From the NCBI GenBank assembly GCA_001029295.1, contig LDXJ01000048.1, forward strand, positions 16,270 through 80,269: a stretch of DNA of 64,000 bases. Reading direction: 5' to 3'. Source of the DNA: Peptococcaceae bacterium CEB3 (lineage in GTDB: Bacteria; Bacillota; Desulfitobacteriia; Desulfitobacteriales; Desulfitobacteriaceae). The translations under genes were made by a program, and so were the position numbers. Below, piece after piece: positions 55,291 to 62,995 of this stretch (its first letter is position 1; each line of letters opens with the position of its first letter). The notes below the pieces were generated by a model. That model did not search any database. It was not told the DNA's origin and was given only the letters and a program-made list of their open reading frames with translations.

Positions 55291-56568
55291 ATGGCAAAGT
55301 TTTTAGAGCATGAAGGGAAGGCTTGGCTCAGGAAAGCCGGTATTCCGGTTCCCGGCGGCCGCGCGGCGTCAACCCCCGAAGAAGCGGGGAGAATTGCCGC
55401 GGAACTGGGCGGGTCGGTGGCCGTCAAAGGGCAGGTGCAAGCCGGCGGCCGCGGCAAGGCGGGTATCGTTAAACTCGTGCCTACGCCTGAACAAGCAGAA
55501 GCGGCGGCTCGGGAGATCTTGGCCAAAACTGTGAAGGGTCTTCCTATCCGGCAGGTTTTGGTAGAGGAAAAACTGGATATCAAGAAAGAGTATTATTGCT
55601 CGTTTGTAGTTAACGGGGCGCGTGAGGCCCGCTCACCGATGCTCATGTTCAGCTCCGAAGGGGGCATGGATATCGAAAGTGTTCCCGAAGAACTCATCTA
55701 TAAGGTAAATGTCGATCCGCTCTACGGGTTGCAGGTGTACGACGCGGTGGACCTCTGTGTCCGGGCCGGGATTGCGGCGGCGGACCTCGGAAAATTCGCC
55801 TCTTTTCTGACCAAACTGTCCCAGGCTTATCAGAAATATGATTGTCAGACTCTGGAGATTAACCCATTTGTCGAGACAGGCAGCGATGAATTAGTCTGCG
55901 CGGATTGCAAAATGGAGATTGATAACAGCGCGGTGGGCCGCCATCCGGAATTCGGGATTAGGATTGCCCGCGATTTACCGGGAGATCCGACTGAACTGGA
56001 CCTTATTGGCTGGAGTATAGAGGAGACGGATGCCAGGGGTACGGGTTTCTTGATGAACATGGGCTTCGATGAAGTGAGCCCGGGTTATATCGGTTACCAT
56101 CCTATCGGAGGGGGGTCCGCTATGATGGGTTTGGACGCTTTGAACCAGGTGGGTTTGAAACCGGCCAACTATGCCGACACCAGCGGTAATCCGGTGGGTT
56201 CCAAGATTTATCGGGTAGCGAAAGCTGTTCTTTCTCAGCCGAATATCGAGGGTTACCTTCTGGGCGGTTTTATGATGGCCAATCAGGAACAGTGGCACCA
56301 CGCCCATGCCCTGGTTAAAGTTCTCAGGGAGGTCTTGCCGACGCAAAAGCCGGGTTTACCCTGTGTACTGCTCTTATGCGGCAACCGTGAAGCAGAGTCA
56401 CAAGAGATTCTGAAGAAGGGCTTGGCGGACCTCATGACGCCTGACGGTCCCGGAAGGCGGATCGAGATTTACGGCAAAGAACATGTCACAGATACGAAAT
56501 TTATCGGGGAGAGGCTTCTGACCCTGACCAGGGAGTACCGGGCAGAAAAGGAGGCCCAAGCCAAGTAG
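55291..56568 (+). CDS. ATP-grasp acyl-CoA ligase beta subunit (SucC-like)
   Basis: 425 residues. ATP-grasp fold of the succinyl-CoA synthetase beta type: VAVKGQVQAGGRGKAGIVKL binds nucleotide, LEINPF is the conserved metal/nucleotide segment, and GGFMMANQEQ follows. The sequence differs from canonical SucC in the C-terminal glycine-rich loop (GYIGYHPIGGGSAMMG), consistent with another dicarboxylate such as malate. Partner alpha subunit is at 57158. ATG 55291 follows AAGGGGAT. Likely malate–CoA ligase subunit, by context. Confidence 0.8.
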   Translation: MAKFLEHEGKAWLRKAGIPVPGGRAASTPEEAGRIAAELGGSVAVKGQVQAGGRGKAGIVKLVPTPEQAEAAAREILAKTVKGLPIRQVLVEEKLDIKKEYYCSFVVNGAREARSPMLMFSSEGGMDIESVPEELIYKVNVDPLYGLQVYDAVDLCVRAGIAAADLGKFASFLTKLSQAYQKYDCQTLEINPFVETGSDELVCADCKMEIDNSAVGRHPEFGIRIARDLPGDPTELDLIGWSIEETDARGTGFLMNMGFDEVSPGYIGYHPIGGGSAMMGLDALNQVGLKPANYADTSGNPVGSKIYRVAKAVLSQPNIEGYLLGGFMMANQEQWHHAHALVKVLREVLPTQKPGLPCVLLLCGNREAESQEILKKGLADLMTPDGPGRRIEIYGKEHVTDTKFIGERLLTLTREYRAEKEAQAK

Positions 56569-56730
56569 GGTGGAATTCGACGAATACGGGGTCGGAAGCT
56601 CAAAGAAATCCAGCAAGTGGGCAAAGGGGTCAAAGAGGCAGCAGGGGGAACCCCCGAAGACAGGACAAGGCTGACAAATCCCGCTGGAGAGGCGAAAGAA
56701 TCAGATAAAGCCCGGGAAAACGACGCCAAG

Positions 56731-56790
56731 GACTCAGAGGAACCTGGCTCAGCGAGCAAGGGCTCAGGGGAACCTGGGTCAGCGAACAAA
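56731..56790 (+). repeat. Tandem repeat with GGAACCTGGGTCAGCGA unit
   Basis: Two 30-bp units, AGAGGAACCTGGCTCAGCGA… and AGGGGAACCTGGGTCAGCGA…, plus a decayed third, in the spacer before the ferredoxin-like gene. A minus-strand frame across it is Leu/Ser-rich only. Confidence 0.75.
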
Positions 56791-56845
56791 GGACTTGAGG
56801 CACCCGCGGATAAAGTAAGAATAGCCAAAGAAAGGAGGAGGAGCT

Positions 56846-57133
56846 ATGCTGGAATTTGCGGAAAAGAGTCTCAAGGTGAGGATTGACACCGACAAGTGTG
56901 ACGAATGTGAAACGAAGGCCTGTGCCGATGCCTGTAAGAAATACGCCCGCGGGTTGCTCGGCCTTGACGACCGCGGCCGGGCGTCTGTCGCGCATCGCAC
57001 GAAGGAAGAAGTGATCCGGCTGGGAACAGAGTGTTTGGCGTGTGAGTTCGCCTGTAAGTTTTACGGTCGGGACGCGATTCGGATCGACGTTCCGGTAGAG
57101 GGGCTCGAGGAGTATTTGCGCAAACGCGCTTAA
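56846..57133 (+). CDS. Small ferredoxin-like protein
   Basis: 95 residues. Two cysteine clusters: Cys18, Cys21, Cys26 and Cys30 (CDECETKACADAC), then Cys63, Cys66 and Cys70 (CLACEFAC). Spacing is that of an atypical ferredoxin with seven cysteines, enough for one [4Fe-4S] and a possible second incomplete site; FixX-like proteins have comparable spacing. ATG 56846 has AAGGAGGAGG upstream. Insertion between the two ligase subunit genes is unusual; a redox or regulatory subunit of the ligase is a guess. Confidence 0.75.
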   Translation: MLEFAEKSLKVRIDTDKCDECETKACADACKKYARGLLGLDDRGRASVAHRTKEEVIRLGTECLACEFACKFYGRDAIRIDVPVEGLEEYLRKRA

Positions 57134-57157
57134 CAGATCAATGAATGAGGGATTAGA

Positions 57158-58054
57158 ATGGGCATTTTGATTAACAAAAATACCAAGGTTATAGTCCAGG
57201 GGATCACAGGCCGTGAAGGATCCGTGCGGACCAAATATATGAAAGAATACGGGACCCGCCTGGTGGGGGGTACCAGCCCGGGTAAAGCCGGAACTGAGGT
57301 TCACGGGGTGAGAGTTTTCAACACGGTCAAAGAGATCGTACGGGCGGAAGGCGAGATTGATTTTAGCGTCATTTTTGTACCCGGTCGGGTTTTGAAAACT
57401 GCCGTAATGGAGGCAGCCGATGCCGGGGTAAAAAATATCGTCCCTTGTGTGGAAGGCACGCCTATCCATGACATTATGGAAATGATCGCCTACGCCCGCG
57501 GCAAAGGCTCGCGCGTCATCGGGCCGGGGTCGATTGGACTCATCACTCCCGGAGAGGCGGTGGCCGGCTGGCTGGGAGGAAATATGGAGTGGGCCAGCCA
57601 ATTCTTCCGGAGGGGAAGCATCGGCGTTTTTTCCCGCAGCGGCGGCCAGTCGGGGACCATCCCCTGGGTGTTGAGAGAAGGTGGGTTTGGAGTCAGCACC
57701 GTTATTCACACCGGGACGGAGCCCGTCTTGGGAACCTCGATGGCGGATCTGCTGCCACTCTTTCAAGAAGATCCGGAGACGGAAGGGGTTGCCGTTTATG
57801 CTGAAATAGGCGGTTCCCAAGAGGAAGAATGTGCCGAGGTCATTGCGGCCGGGAAATTCACGAAGCCCTTTGTCATCTATGTGGCCGGGGCCTGGGCGCC
57901 GGAAGGGCAGCGTTTCTCGCACGCTTCTAATATCGTGGAGCGCGGGCGCGGTTCTGCCAAGAGCAAGATCGAAGCGGTCCGGCGGGCGGGTGGGTTTATT
58001 GCCGAGACGCCGACTGACATTCCTGTGATTTTACGCGAAAAACTCGGGTGTTGA
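57158..58054 (+). CDS. Acyl-CoA ligase alpha subunit (SucD-like)
   Basis: 298 residues. CoA-binding Rossmann domain (VIVQGITGREGS, YGTRLVGGTSPGKAG) and ligase domain with the phosphohistidine His255 in FSHASNIVERGRGSA, matching the SucD active site. Together with the SucC-like gene it should form an ADP- or GDP-forming acyl-CoA synthetase. ATG 57158, 24 bases after the ferredoxin-like stop. Neighbouring malyl-CoA-lyase-like and malic enzyme genes suggest malate as the acid. Confidence 0.85.
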   Translation: MGILINKNTKVIVQGITGREGSVRTKYMKEYGTRLVGGTSPGKAGTEVHGVRVFNTVKEIVRAEGEIDFSVIFVPGRVLKTAVMEAADAGVKNIVPCVEGTPIHDIMEMIAYARGKGSRVIGPGSIGLITPGEAVAGWLGGNMEWASQFFRRGSIGVFSRSGGQSGTIPWVLREGGFGVSTVIHTGTEPVLGTSMADLLPLFQEDPETEGVAVYAEIGGSQEEECAEVIAAGKFTKPFVIYVAGAWAPEGQRFSHASNIVERGRGSAKSKIEAVRRAGGFIAETPTDIPVILREKLGC

Positions 58055-58179
58055 GTTTTCAGAGGGGATGTTTTATAGTCTGTAATTGCGGGGAGGGGGT
58101 TCACACCGGGAAGCGGAGTCCGCCAAGAGGGGGTATGCCTTCAAGGTGAGAGAATTCAGACGGGTTTCTTGAGAAGATC

Positions 58180-58302
58180 CGGGAAAACGAGTCCGGGAAA
58201 ACGAGTCCGGGAAAACGAGTCCGGAAAAACGAATCCCAAAAAGCAAGTCCCAAAAAACGAGTCCAGAAAAGCAAGTCCCAAAAAGCAAGTCGGAAAAACA
58301 GG
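58180..58302 (+). repeat. Tandem repeat, unit GTCCGGGAAAACGA
   Basis: Eight or nine imperfect 14-15 bp units (GTCCGGGAAAACGA, then GTCCCAAAAAGCAA) fill most of the 290-bp spacer between the SucD-like and lyase genes and end just before the ribosome site of the lyase. Confidence 0.88.
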
Positions 58303-58344
58303 TTCAAGGAAGAATTCAGGAAAAGATTTAGGAGGTAGAAGACC

Positions 58345-59229
58345 ATGACTGTTATGCGTTCCATCATGTATATCCCCGGAAACAACCCTAAGATGATTAG
58401 CAAAGCTCCCGAAATACCTGCGGATATCATTACGCTTGATCTGGAAGATTCCGTGCCGCCGGCGGAGAAGGAAACGGCCCGTCAGCTCGTGCGCGAGAAT
58501 CTGAAGTTTGCCGGTTCGGCCGGAGCCCAGGTCTATGTCCGGATCAATAACTGGGAAACAGAGATGACCAATGACGACCTGGAAGCGATCGTGTATGAAG
58601 GCCTCAGCGGGGTCACCTTGGCTAAAACCGGGTGCGCAGACGACGTCAAACGCCTGGACTGGAAACTGGAAGAACTGGAACGCCGCCGGGGTCTGGAAGT
58701 GGGCAGCATCAAGATCTCGATGCTCTTGGAAACGGCCAAAGGGATCATCAACGCGGCCGAATGCTGTCTGGCCAGTAAGCGTAATGTCAACGCTATCTTT
58801 GGAGCCGTGGATTATTGCCGGGATATGCGGGTAAAACTTACCTCCGAGGCGGTTGAGCAGCAGTACGCCCGGGCCCACATGGCGGTGGCGGCTCGTATGG
58901 CCGGGATCGTGGCTATTGACGCTCCTTTTGTCGACTTTAAAAACATGGAAGCTTTCGAGAAAAGCGTAGTTCAGGGCCGCCAAATGGGCTATGAGGGCAG
59001 GATGATCATTCACCCCGGACAAGTGGAGCTTGCCAACAAACTCTATGCGCCTGATCCGGCCGACGTGGAATGGGCTCGAGGAGTTGTCAAGGTCTTTGAA
59101 GAGGAGGGTATTGCCAAGGGGAAAGCCGCTGTTTCCTATCTGGGTAAAATGGTCGATACCCCGGTTTACTTGAACGCCCAGGATATTCTGGCGGCCCAGG
59201 CCGAAATCGATGCCAAGACAAAGCCCTGA
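58345..59229 (+). CDS. HpcH/HpaI aldolase, CitE/malyl-CoA-lyase type
   Basis: 294 residues. TIM-barrel of the citrate-lyase beta/malyl-CoA lyase family: SIMYIPGNNPKM, LDLEDSV (Asp32, Glu34, Asp35), SMLLETAKGI and MIIHPGQVELAN. No citrate-lyase alpha or acyl-carrier gene is nearby, which argues against citrate lyase. Malyl-CoA or citramalyl-CoA is the most likely substrate. ATG 58345 with TAGGAGG upstream. Confidence 0.82.
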   Translation: MTVMRSIMYIPGNNPKMISKAPEIPADIITLDLEDSVPPAEKETARQLVRENLKFAGSAGAQVYVRINNWETEMTNDDLEAIVYEGLSGVTLAKTGCADDVKRLDWKLEELERRRGLEVGSIKISMLLETAKGIINAAECCLASKRNVNAIFGAVDYCRDMRVKLTSEAVEQQYARAHMAVAARMAGIVAIDAPFVDFKNMEAFEKSVVQGRQMGYEGRMIIHPGQVELANKLYAPDPADVEWARGVVKVFEEEGIAKGKAAVSYLGKMVDTPVYLNAQDILAAQAEIDAKTKP

Positions 59230-59424
59230 GGTACACAATATACAATATATAGAATTCAGAATGTCCACACGCGGGAATATCTTTTTGGTAAGATAACAGT
59301 ATAAGATAACAGTATGGGAGACCGTTGGGAAAAGACAACAAGTCGGCCCGGCCCTCCGCCCGGTCAGAGTTCGGTCCCGGAGTTCCGCCCGGCAAAATCT
59401 ATTTTGAGAAAGGACGATGCCCTT

Positions 59425-60654
59425 ATGTCGTTGCGCGAAGATGCTTTAAAACTCCATGCCGATCACCGGGGTAAAATTTCTGTGGAGAGTAAAGTACCGG
59501 TGCGCGATTCCCGTGACTTGAGTCTCGCCTATTCCCCCGGAGTCGCGGAACCCTGTAAAGAAATAGCCAAAAACCGGGACCTCATCAGCACGTACACCAA
59601 TCGCGCCAACATGGTGGCCGTCGTATCCAACGGTACCGCCGTCCTGGGCTTAGGTGATATCGGGGCTTATGCGGCGATGCCGGTCATGGAAGGCAAAGCG
59701 GTTCTTTTCAAATCTTTTGCCGGAGTGGACGCTTTTCCGATCTGTTTGGATACCAAAGATGTGGACAAGGTCGTCGAGACGGTAAAACTGCTGGCCCCTA
59801 CGTTTGGCGGGATTAACCTTGAGGATATCTCCGCTCCCACCTGCTTTGAAATTGAAAGACGGCTCAAAGCCGAGATGGACATTCCGGTTTTCCATGACGA
59901 CCAACATGGAACCGCGGTGGTGACGATGGCCGGACTTATCAACTCTCTCAAGCTGGTACACAAGGAGTTGAAGAATGTCAAAGTAGTCACCAGCGGGGCC
60001 GGAGCCGCGGGCACGGCTATTATCAACCTCCTCATGAATATGGGCGTGGAAAATGTGATCATGTGTGACAGCAAAGGTGCCATTTACGAAGGCCGCCCCA
60101 GCGGCATGAACAAATACAAAGAGGAAATCGCCCAGCGTACTAATCGTGAGAGAGTCAAAGGCGACTTAGCCGAGGCAATTAAAGGGGCGGACGTTTTTAT
60201 CGGGGTGTCGGTGGCCAACGCGGTCACTCAGGACATGGTGAAATCGATGGCTAAGGACCCGATTATCTTCGCCATGGCTAACCCCAATCCGGAAATCCTG
60301 CCGGAACTGGCTAACGAAGCGGGTGCCGCCGTCGTCGGCACCGGGCGTTCCGATTATCCCAATCAAGTTAACAATGTGACGGCTTTCCCGGGAATCTTCC
60401 GCGGGGCTTTGGACACAGAAGCCACTGAGATCAATGAGGAGATGAAGATCGCCGCCGCTTATGCGATTGCCGGTCTTGTCTCAGATGCCGAACTTAAGCG
60501 GGACTACGTTATGCCTAAAGCCTTTGACCCGCGGGTCGGCCCGGCCGTGGCGGCGGCTGTGGCGAAGGCCGCCATGGAGAGCGGTGTGGCCCGCAAGCAA
60601 GTCGATCCGGAACAAGTGGCCCAACATGTTCGGGAGTTAACAGGGAGACAATAG
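59425..60654 (+). CDS. NAD(P)-dependent malic enzyme
   Basis: 409 residues. Short bacterial malic enzyme without phosphotransacetylase domain: YSPGVAEPCKEI, GDIGAYAAMPVMEGKAVLFK, FHDDQHGTAVVT, SGAGAAGTAIINLL and NPNPEI. Decarboxylates malate to pyruvate. ATG 59425 (MSLREDA) is used, with AAAGGA upstream; the frame is open to 59314. The gene ends the presumed operon. Confidence 0.93.
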   Translation: MSLREDALKLHADHRGKISVESKVPVRDSRDLSLAYSPGVAEPCKEIAKNRDLISTYTNRANMVAVVSNGTAVLGLGDIGAYAAMPVMEGKAVLFKSFAGVDAFPICLDTKDVDKVVETVKLLAPTFGGINLEDISAPTCFEIERRLKAEMDIPVFHDDQHGTAVVTMAGLINSLKLVHKELKNVKVVTSGAGAAGTAIINLLMNMGVENVIMCDSKGAIYEGRPSGMNKYKEEIAQRTNRERVKGDLAEAIKGADVFIGVSVANAVTQDMVKSMAKDPIIFAMANPNPEILPELANEAGAAVVGTGRSDYPNQVNNVTAFPGIFRGALDTEATEINEEMKIAAAYAIAGLVSDAELKRDYVMPKAFDPRVGPAVAAAVAKAAMESGVARKQVDPEQVAQHVRELTGRQ

Positions 60655-61055
60655 AACGGTCGGGGCCGCTCTCCGGCAAGGAAAAGGTCGAGTGACTAAT
60701 GTTCTGGGGAGCGGAGAGAATATTTTGCTGCCACGTTCTGAGAAGCGCCACCGGGGAAACGCCGCATGATTAGCTCTTTCTGGAGATACGGCCGATTGTC
60801 AGCGGTTTGAGAGAGGGATTCGGGTCTGACGACCTTTGGAGCCGGGACTTGTGTTCGCAGGGTCAAGCGAACGTGAGCCGCCGGCTCTTTTAGTGTTGCC
60901 GGTGTATACTTTTGGCGGCAAGGGGTCATAATTTGAAGTCGGGGGGCCGGGGCAGGAAACTTTGAGAACGCGTCGAACTTCTTTGGGTGAAAGCAGGAGA
61001 ATTTGCCCTTGAGAAGCTGCTGTGCTATAACCCGACGGGAGAAAGGTGAGCGCAA
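60655..61055. other. Spacer without recognised gene
   Basis: About 400 bp. Minus-strand frames here are antisense-like and Arg/Pro-rich without a ribosome site. I see no promoter pair or terminator I would defend. Confidence 0.5.
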
Positions 61056-62438
61056 GTGTTGGAGTTGAACCGGCCCGAATGGACCGAAGAGAAAACCGCG
61101 GAGTTGGAGCGGAGGCTGGCGAAGGTTTTTCTGGAGGAGTGGGGAGGCCCGCGCAGCCCGCTCGCCCTCCAATATATCCATGAAACGATCGTGCCCGACC
61201 TCTTGCAATGCATCCGGCGCAACGCGGATCTGCTGCAAAATCAGACTTTTGCGGAGATTGTCGCTTGGAAGTTGAGAACACAGTTTGCCTACCCGGCCGC
61301 GGCGGCTGAGCCCTTGGCCCAGGACCTGATCCGAGCGGCCGAGGGTCTCGTCGAGCGGGTACAAGTGACAGATGTGAGGGAGCCTTGGCGGCGGATTTTC
61401 CGCCTTTGGGTGAGTGGGGAGTCTCTGCCCGACATTGCCGAACGTACAGGGTACCCGTTGGATTATCTGGATCTTTTGCTTTTGCGCTTAAGAAAATTGC
61501 AGAAGTTCATGGCCGGTCGCGGCCTCGGCTTATTGGAATGTCTGGAAAATGAGGAGTTAAGGGAATACGGCTTTGGCCAACTGAGCTTCTTGTACCAATT
61601 TCTCACCGCCTTGTCTGGGGAGCCCCTCTTTCAAGAGCGGCTGATCATGGAGCAGGTGATCCAAGAGCTGAACCTCCCCTTGCAAGTGTCCGACCTGGTA
61701 ACCCTTTTGGAAATCATTCATGAACACGAAGGCGAGTGGACGGAATCCGCTTTTATTGCGGCGCTGGGTGAAATGGCCCGGCGTCCGGACGGACGCGGCG
61801 ACGGGGTGGTCCACTTCTTTCCCGACATTCTGCACGGCCTCATGTCCGTGTACTGGATTCAAAGGAATAAGTCCGGGAGGCTCTGCTTGAGCGAGAAAAG
61901 CGCCAAAGCTTTGGCTGGGTTTATTTTGCCCAGGGTGACAGAACGCCTGCGGGAAAACTTAAAATACCGGGATATGGAGCAGGCCCAAAGAGTTCTGCTG
62001 GCCCAGAACCCGGAAGTACTCTCGCGCATAGTGGACTGGGTGGCTCGGGAAGCCGGCGGGGAGGAAGCGTTTCAACTCTTGACCGGCCTCTACAAGCGGG
62101 TGAACCGGAGGATCGATTTGTGTGTGATAGAGGCTTGCGGCCGGGTGCCGGAGGCATGGGAGTTCGTCCTGGGGGCGACCGCCGAGCAGGACAGCCTGAT
62201 CCGGGCCGGGGCTTGTGAGGCGCTCGGCGGCTTAGGCCGCAAAGACGCCGTTCCCAGGCTGATTGAATGCCTGGAGGATGAGGTGTCAGGGGTGAAAAAG
62301 GCGGCTGTGCAGGCTTTGGTCAGCTTAGGGGATCGGCGGGCCTTGGTTCCTTTGGAACGTTTGGCTGCGGATTACGCGGAGCCGACTGTGGTCAGGGAAA
62401 AAGCCAAAGAGGCCGTGTTCGATCTCAGCGGGACTTGA
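61056..62438 (+). CDS. HEAT-repeat protein of unknown function
   Basis: 460 residues. The N-terminal ~330 residues are all-helical without a named domain; a GlnF-like segment RLWVSGESLPDIAERTGYP suggests a helix-turn-helix-like turn. The C-terminal ~100 residues hold PBS-lyase/HEAT repeats (LIRAGACEALGGLGRKDAVP, VKKAAVQALVSLGDRRALVP). Probably a scaffold or regulator. GTG 61056 has AAGGTGAG upstream. Followed by the YerC-like gene 60 bp downstream. Confidence 0.75.
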   Translation: MLELNRPEWTEEKTAELERRLAKVFLEEWGGPRSPLALQYIHETIVPDLLQCIRRNADLLQNQTFAEIVAWKLRTQFAYPAAAAEPLAQDLIRAAEGLVERVQVTDVREPWRRIFRLWVSGESLPDIAERTGYPLDYLDLLLLRLRKLQKFMAGRGLGLLECLENEELREYGFGQLSFLYQFLTALSGEPLFQERLIMEQVIQELNLPLQVSDLVTLLEIIHEHEGEWTESAFIAALGEMARRPDGRGDGVVHFFPDILHGLMSVYWIQRNKSGRLCLSEKSAKALAGFILPRVTERLRENLKYRDMEQAQRVLLAQNPEVLSRIVDWVAREAGGEEAFQLLTGLYKRVNRRIDLCVIEACGRVPEAWEFVLGATAEQDSLIRAGACEALGGLGRKDAVPRLIECLEDEVSGVKKAAVQALVSLGDRRALVPLERLAADYAEPTVVREKAKEAVFDLSGT

Positions 62439-62498
62439 CAGAACTCTTCCGCTTTAATAAATTAAAGGGGGAAAGGCAACGGCGGGGAGGAATGCGGG

Positions 62499-62810
62499 AT
62501 GGCCACTGATGAAAGATTAAGGGATCACTTGAACGATGCGCTGTTCGATGCAATTTTGCTCCTGCAAGACAGGGAAGAGTGCTACCGCTTTTTTGAGGAC
62601 ATTGCCACGATCGCCGAGATTAAAGCGCTGGCTCAACGCCTGGAAGTGGCGAAACTGCTGCGCGAAAACGTGACTTACGCGGAAATTGCCGAACACACGG
62701 GGGCGAGCACAGCGACGATCAGCCGCGTCAAGCGCTGCCTCTACTTTGGCGCCGACGGCTACCAATTGATTCTTGACCGTTTGGCTCAGCGGGAAAAAGA
62801 GGTGCCGTGA
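62499..62810 (+). CDS. YerC/TrpR-like DNA-binding protein
   Basis: 103 residues with the TrpR-type helix-turn-helix: FEDIATIAEIKALAQRLEVAKLL and YAEIAEHTGASTATISRVKRCL. Short DNA-binding regulator found next to varied genes in clostridia. ATG 62499; no TrpR-operon genes nearby, so tryptophan control is not implied. Confidence 0.9.
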   Translation: MATDERLRDHLNDALFDAILLLQDREECYRFFEDIATIAEIKALAQRLEVAKLLRENVTYAEIAEHTGASTATISRVKRCLYFGADGYQLILDRLAQREKEVP

Positions 62811-62908
62811 AGAGGTCGATTATAGAACGTGCGCGGGAAAACCTCGGAATTCGATTCCGGGGATGAGAGCGCTTCCCCAAAGAATTTCAAACTATTGTCC
62901 TCCCTTTG

Positions 62909-62917
62909 TGGTAGAAT
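62909..62917 (+). promoter_or_regulatory. Extended -10 promoter before tnpB
   Basis: TG (62909-62910), G, TAGAAT (62912-62917), 79 bp before the tnpB start. No good -35 element. Confidence 0.4.
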
Positions 62918-62995
62918 ATGGCCATGAACAGTCATCATAAGACACGACATGCAAACGAAGAAGGCCAAGATCACTAGCGAGGGGGTGAAAAAGAA

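Noticed and set aside
56630..57922. 430-codon minus-strand frame over the ferredoxin-like and SucD-like genes
   Set aside because: Antisense to genes with clear motifs and ribosome sites; its Leu/Ser-rich end is just the tandem repeat read backwards.
58345..59229. Citrate lyase beta subunit
   Set aside because: No citF, citD, citC or citX genes nearby; the SucC/SucD-like and malic enzyme neighbours fit malyl-CoA chemistry better.
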